Source: an uncultured Prevotellaceae bacterium (GTDB taxonomy: Bacteria > Bacteroidota > Bacteroidia > Bacteroidales > Muribaculaceae). Taken from it: DNA of 10,721 bases. The notes under the pieces are model-generated. The model was not told the origin of the DNA. It searched no databases and was given only the letters and a program-made list of their open reading frames with translations. Where the stretch lies: positions 1 to 10,721 of the forward strand of contig CALBLR010000385.1 of the NCBI GenBank assembly GCA_937896015.1, written 5' to 3'. The translations under genes were made by a program, and so were the position numbers. Each line of letters opens with the position of its first letter. Within the stretch, counting starts at the first letter, position 1. Below, piece by piece: positions 7,812-10,721 of the stretch.

Positions 7812-7839
7812 TGCGTTTATCATTGCTCAAAGGCCGCAG

Positions 7840-9402
7840 CTAATCGGGGTCGACTATCCAGCCGTCGATGCTGCGCTGGTCGTCAGAGAAGTTCACCGCC
7901 ACCTTATATTTCTTGCGTTGGTCAGCCGCAAACGCACTGGTGTAGCGCTTGCCATCGATTTGTCTCATAGCCGTGGAGGCATCATGCCCGTGCTTAAGTT
8001 CAAACACATATATGCTGCTGCGCGTGTACAGCACCAAGTCAATGCGTCCGTTGGCTGTGGCATGCTCAGCCTCAACGTGGGCGCCAACCATGGTGAAAAT
8101 GGTGTAGAGCACGGCCTGATAGTGCCGTTCGTTACGGTTGACCAGCGTGTAGGGGAATGCATCGTAGAACCGCTTCAAATCGTGCATGAATGAGTCCATG
8201 TCGTCGCCAAGGAGCAGATTGTGCACAAACGAGAAATACAATGCGTCGCGCTTGCCAATGCCATCGGGGACAAAATAGCGCAAAAGACTGTTGGAAAAAC
8301 CATTTTTGACCTCTGCGTTTGGCCAGCCGAGGGTGTACTTTCCAAGCACGGGGTCGTATGACTTTATGGTGAGATAGCCGCTTTGATACAGCACTGGCAC
8401 GGGATCGGAGATGCTGTCGGTGGGCGTGTCAAACCGGTCTTCAGTAGCCTCAACATTGTCGAGTTGCAGCATGTCGAGACCTTTTCCATGCAGCAGTTCG
8501 ATTAAGAATGTGGGAGTGCCCGAAGCAAACCAATAATTCTTTATTTGCCCGTCCATAAACGAGTTGAGTAGGCTGTAGGGGTTATACACGTCGTGGCAGC
8601 CAGGGCTGAAGTGGTAGCCATCGTAATTCAGCTTTAGCCGCGCCATGGCATCGTCACGCGAAATGCCGAGTTTGCTGGCTATGTGGCCAACGCCTTCGGC
8701 AAACCTCTCTTCAAGTTCGCCTTCGGTGATGCCGCAAACGCAGGCAAACTCATCGCTCATGCTCACATTCTTAATGCTGTTGAGTTCGCTGAATATGCTC
8801 ATCTGGCTGAATTTTGAAATGCCGGTAATGAACACGAACCTCAGCATCTGCTCCTTGCTCTTGAGCGGGCTGAAGAGGTCGCGCATAATGCCGCGAATCG
8901 CACTCTGGCTTTGTGGCGATGACAGCGAGTCGAGCATGGGAGCGTCATATTCGTCCACAAGCACCACCACCTTTTGCCGCGACTGACGGCTGGCAGCGTC
9001 AATTATCCGGCCGAGCCTCGACCCATAGGCAGTGGGCGAAATCGGTTCAATTCCATATTTGGTCTCAAGTTCCGACAAAATTCCTCCAATGTTGCTGTGC
9101 GCGGCCGCCACATCGCTATAGCGGCCTATGCTCAAATCAATGTGCACTACAGGATATCTCACCCAATCTTTTTCAAGCCCTTCCATCTTTAGTCCGGCAA
9201 AAAGGCTGCGGCGGCCTTCAAAATAGGCTTGCAAGGTGGTCACTAACAGCGACTTTCCAAACCGTCTGGGGCGGCTGAGAAAGCAATACTTTGCATAATT
9301 TGCCAATTTGAAGGCCAAATCAGTCTTATCGGCATAGGCATATCCGCCCTGAATTATCTCAGAGAACGTCTGTATGCCTATAGGATATTTTGGTGTAGCC
9401 AT
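7840..9402 (-). CDS. AAA-ATPase-like / PD-(D/E)XK nuclease superfamily protein
   Basis: 520 residues from the ATG at 9402. The N-terminal half matches the Bacteroidota 'AAA-ATPase-like' family: YADKT (23-27), a P-loop-like RPRRFGKS (44-51) lacking the first Gly of a standard Walker A, Walker B VVVLVDEYD (145-153) with Asp150/Glu151, and FITGISKFSQMSIFSELN further on. The C-terminal end carries a PD-(D/E)XK-type nuclease site: GRIDLVL with Asp455, then FELKHG with Glu468 and Lys470, and Gln481 in the following helix. The family is widespread and multi-copy in gut Bacteroidota; its cellular role is not established, though nucleic-acid cleavage coupled to ATP hydrolysis is plausible. A Met 21 codons upstream (9465) is in frame, but those codons cover the -7 box at 9433-9440, and the MATPKYPIGIQTF start fits family members, so 9402 is preferred. 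It is cytoplasmic with no signal peptide, and a single-gene unit. Confidence 0.85.
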   Translation of the reverse strand: MATPKYPIGIQTFSEIIQGGYAYADKTDLAFKLANYAKYCFLSRPRRFGKSLLVTTLQAYFEGRRSLFAGLKMEGLEKDWVRYPVVHIDLSIGRYSDVAAAHSNIGGILSELETKYGIEPISPTAYGSRLGRIIDAASRQSRQKVVVLVDEYDAPMLDSLSSPQSQSAIRGIMRDLFSPLKSKEQMLRFVFITGISKFSQMSIFSELNSIKNVSMSDEFACVCGITEGELEERFAEGVGHIASKLGISRDDAMARLKLNYDGYHFSPGCHDVYNPYSLLNSFMDGQIKNYWFASGTPTFLIELLHGKGLDMLQLDNVEATEDRFDTPTDSISDPVPVLYQSGYLTIKSYDPVLGKYTLGWPNAEVKNGFSNSLLRYFVPDGIGKRDALYFSFVHNLLLGDDMDSFMHDLKRFYDAFPYTLVNRNERHYQAVLYTIFTMVGAHVEAEHATANGRIDLVLYTRSSIYVFELKHGHDASTAMRQIDGKRYTSAFAADQRKKYKVAVNFSDDQRSIDGWIVDPD

Positions 9403-9426
9403 ATATATATTGTGCAGTGTTGATGA

Positions 9427-9464
9427 TATGCGCAAAAGTAATGTTTTTTTCGCAGTTATGCGCA
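9427..9464. repeat. Paired TATGCGCA direct repeats around a promoter
   Basis: TATGCGCA occurs at 9427-9434 and 9457-9464, exactly 30 bp apart. On the minus strand one copy covers the expected -33 position and the other touches the end of the -7 box and the likely start site of the ATPase-nuclease gene. The copies are seen directly; a role as an operator pair is speculation. Confidence 0.4.
9433..9440 (-). promoter_or_regulatory. -7 promoter element of the ATPase-nuclease gene
   Basis: On the minus strand this reads TACTTTTG, a full match to TAnnTTTG. Transcription would start near 9426, about 24 nt before the ATG at 9402. No TTTG is present at the -33 position, where a copy of the TGCGCATA repeat sits instead, so the promoter may be weak or factor-dependent. 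Confidence 0.5.
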
Positions 9465-9506
9465 TTTGGCGTGTCCATTTGCTTTGTCGGACATGCGGGA
9501 CTTGTG

Positions 9507-10241
9507 TCAGTTGACGGCCACGGTGGCGGTGGTGTAGGAGTTTTTGCAGCGGATGTAGAGGGTGTGACGGCCGGTGGCGACTCCGGACTGCACGGTGAGG
9601 CGGAAGGTGGTGGAATTGCGTGTGGAACCTGCCTCCTCAACGCTTATGGCCGCGCGCGACCCGGCTGCCACTTCGGCTTCACACCCCTTGTGGCGCACCA
9701 CGGCGAGGGTGCTCTGCTCGCCTGCCGAGGCGTTGATGGTGGCAATGGTGCTGCCCCACTCGGGCAGCGAGAGGGTGCGGGGCGCGTATTGCGCATAGTT
9801 GACCACGGCTCCCACATTCGTCTTGCCGTCTTTTATCCACGAGTCGACCCACATGCGGCGGTAGGTGGAATTAATGGCTATGCCCACACAGCCCGAAGGA
9901 AAGCGGTGCACGCTCTCGCGGCTCATAAGCAGGTAGCCCTCATCGGGCTGCACGGCGGCCTGGTTGGTGAGCGTGGTGATGTCGGGGTCGGCCTCCTCCA
10001 CATGCCCCAGGTCGAGAACCTGGCCATAGTCGCAAATGAAGTTATCGGCCGTGGTGAAGTTGTGGTTGCGGTCGATATACACATCGGTGGTTGCGAGCAG
10101 CGTGCGGCCGTGGTCCTCGTCCATCATATTCTGTGTGGCCATGTCGTAGGGCAGGCTGAAGGGGTCTTCATCGTTGCACGAGCACAGGGCCGCGCACATT
10201 GCCGCGGCGGCCAAGAGAGTATGCCTGAATTTGAGTGTCAT
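9507..10241 (-). CDS. Predicted surface-exposed lipoprotein of unknown function
   Basis: 244 residues. The N-terminus is a lipoprotein signal: KFR, a hydrophobic Ala/Leu stretch, then the lipobox LCSC with Cys22 as the lipidated residue. The sequence after it, NDEDPF, is acidic, like the Bacteroidota lipoprotein export signal that sends lipoproteins to the outer face of the outer membrane. The mature part begins FSLPYDMATQNMMDEDHGRT and contains VYIDRNHNFTTADNF and FPSGCVGIAI. The C-terminal 90 residues alternate polar and hydrophobic residues (TLYIRC, TATVAV) and probably form a beta-sandwich. I have a weak recollection of Bacteroides DUF5036-type lipoproteins with a similar FSLPY/NMM pattern, but cannot verify this. 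The start at 10241 is supported by the signal peptide and by a well-placed promoter about 36 bp upstream. It lies between an outer-membrane barrel gene and the ATPase-nuclease gene, both on the same strand. Function unknown. Confidence 0.8.
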   Translation of the reverse strand: MTLKFRHTLLAAAAMCAALCSCNDEDPFSLPYDMATQNMMDEDHGRTLLATTDVYIDRNHNFTTADNFICDYGQVLDLGHVEEADPDITTLTNQAAVQPDEGYLLMSRESVHRFPSGCVGIAINSTYRRMWVDSWIKDGKTNVGAVVNYAQYAPRTLSLPEWGSTIATINASAGEQSTLAVVRHKGCEAEVAAGSRAAISVEEAGSTRNSTTFRLTVQSGVATGRHTLYIRCKNSYTTATVAVN

Positions 10242-10276
10242 ATAAACGTATTAAAGTGCTTTAGAAGTTATATGTG

Positions 10277-10308
10277 CAAAATTAGCAGTAGTTGCCGTTT
10301 GCGGCAAA
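10277..10308 (-). promoter_or_regulatory. Textbook Bacteroidota promoter for the lipoprotein gene
   Basis: On the minus strand TTTG (10308-10305) is followed after exactly 20 bp by TAATTTTG (10284-10277), full matches to both the -33 and -7 elements. The start site would be near 10270, with a leader of about 30 nt before the ATG at 10241. Confidence 0.75.
10292..10307. promoter_or_regulatory. Palindrome overlapping the -33 element (possible operator)
   Basis: TTGCCG (10292-10297) and CGGCAA (10302-10307) form a 6-bp inverted repeat with a 4-bp centre. The right arm shares three bases with the -33 box and the left arm lies in the spacer, so a dimeric regulator bound here would block RNA polymerase. 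Binding is hypothetical. Confidence 0.35.
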
Positions 10309-10444
10309 GCAAGACGGAAAATGTAACACAGTTGTGGCAATTACGAACACACAAAGGCTTGGGCACACAACGGCGCTGCCACTCCGGCAGCAATCGCGGC
10401 CAGGGCAGCCCGACATTCGGCGCAAGCCCAAAGGAGGCTCGGAG

Positions 10445-10720
10445 CTAAAAGTTGTAGCGCAGGCCGGCGGTGGTGACCGACTGGTTGTAGTCGCTCACTA
10501 TCTGGTAGCGCCACTCGGTGAAGAATGTGAAGTGGTCGGCAATGGTGTATTCGGCACCGCAGCCCACATTGGCTCCGCAGTGGTCCGACTTCACCTTGTT
10601 GTCAAGCAGCCCGTCGGGATAGCTGTAGTCCCAGTGCTGATAGGTGAAGCCCACATAGGGGTAGATGTTGAAGCCGGCATATGTGTGAATCACATACTGG
10701 GCGTTGATGTTGACGTTCGA
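10445..10720 (-). CDS. Outer-membrane beta-barrel protein, C-terminal part only
   Basis: The gene enters from the right edge; only its last 91 codons are present. The frame stays open to the edge (SNVNINAQY precedes the GTG codon at 10693, which is therefore read as an internal Val, not a start). The residues form alternating amphipathic beta-strands: FNIYPYVGFTYQHW, CGAEYTIADHFTFFTEWRYQIV and QSVTTAGLRYNF. The protein ends in an aromatic Phe, the hallmark of barrels inserted by the BAM complex. This pattern fits small porin/OmpA-like barrel proteins of Bacteroidota. Two Cys (DHCGANVGCG) lie in a loop or strand. The next gene downstream on the same strand has its own promoter, so co-transcription is not required. 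No convincing terminator follows its stop. Which barrel family it belongs to cannot be decided without the N-terminal part. Confidence 0.65.
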   Translation of the reverse strand, partial: SNVNINAQYVIHTYAGFNIYPYVGFTYQHWDYSYPDGLLDNKVKSDHCGANVGCGAEYTIADHFTFFTEWRYQIVSDYNQSVTTAGLRYNF

Positions 10721-10721
10721 C

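Noticed and set aside
9403..9465. Upstream in-frame Met (9465) as start of the ATPase-nuclease protein
   Set aside because: The extra 21 codons cover the -7 box and the likely transcript start, and their translation does not look like the family N-terminus; the Met at 9402 fits better.
10375..10391. Hairpin GCTGCC-ACTCC-GGCAGC as terminator of the barrel gene
   Set aside because: The stem is only 6 bp, lies over 50 nt past the stop and has no T-run on the minus strand.
9417..10448. 343-codon plus-strand open frame across the lipoprotein gene
   Set aside because: It is antisense to a well-supported lipoprotein with signal peptide and promoter, and runs through two promoter regions; its Gly/Val/His-rich product matches nothing.
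10691..10693. GTG as start of a small 82-residue protein
   Set aside because: The frame continues upstream to the window edge with beta-strand-like sequence, so the GTG is an internal Val of a larger barrel protein.
1..10721. tRNA, rRNA, CRISPR, insertion sequence or prophage elements
   Set aside because: Nothing seen: no regularly spaced repeats, no transposase or integrase motifs, and the gaps between genes are all shorter than about 210 bp and hold only promoters and hairpins.

Overview
The window looks like chromosomal DNA from a gut-type member of the Bacteroidota (order Bacteroidales). A GC-rich Muribaculaceae/Prevotella-like genome is my best guess, but that is inference. Three signs support the phylum. 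Several genes are preceded by the -7 box TAnnTTTG, in two cases with a -33 TTG/TTTG about 20 bp upstream, which is the Bacteroidota sigma-ABfr promoter. Most start codons have A/T-rich leaders rather than clear Shine-Dalgarno sites. The proteins also fit the phylum: a Bacteroidales-type SUI1/YciH protein, a RecB-like helicase-nuclease that begins almost at its Walker A motif, a secreted protein with a type IX secretion (T9SS)-like C-terminal domain, a lipoprotein with acidic residues after the lipidated Cys, and an outer-membrane barrel ending in Phe.

Left part, plus strand (1-5181). First comes the 3' part of a gene whose product has a complete transglutaminase-like Cys-His-Asp triad. A small SUI1/YciH initiation-factor gene follows, with its own promoter and a hairpin plus T-run after its stop. 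Next is a 1205-residue AddA/RecB-type DNA helicase-nuclease with all helicase motifs and an intact C-terminal RecB-type nuclease site. No AddB/RecC partner is present.

Middle (5182-7820). A strong hairpin separates the helicase from an 820-residue secreted protein. That protein has a signal peptide, an NAGPA-type phosphodiester glycosidase domain, two probable Ig-like domains, an unrecognised beta-rich region and a T9SS-like tail. It is a single-gene unit closed by a perfect 15-bp-stem hairpin, which lies between convergent genes.

Right part, minus strand (7840-10721). In order of transcription: the C-terminal end of an outer-membrane beta-barrel protein (entering from the right edge), a small predicted surface lipoprotein with a textbook promoter, and an AAA-ATPase-like/PD-(D/E)XK protein with its own -7 box. 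These appear to be separate transcription units rather than an operon.

No tRNA, rRNA, CRISPR array, insertion sequence or prophage gene is visible. The genes do not form one obvious pathway: they are informational/repair functions on the left and cell-surface functions plus a Bacteroidota-typical ATPase-nuclease on the right. I see no clear new multi-gene system. The points most worth following are the T9SS-like-tailed phosphodiester glycosidase, the palindrome inside the lipoprotein promoter, and the paired 8-bp repeats around the ATPase-nuclease promoter.
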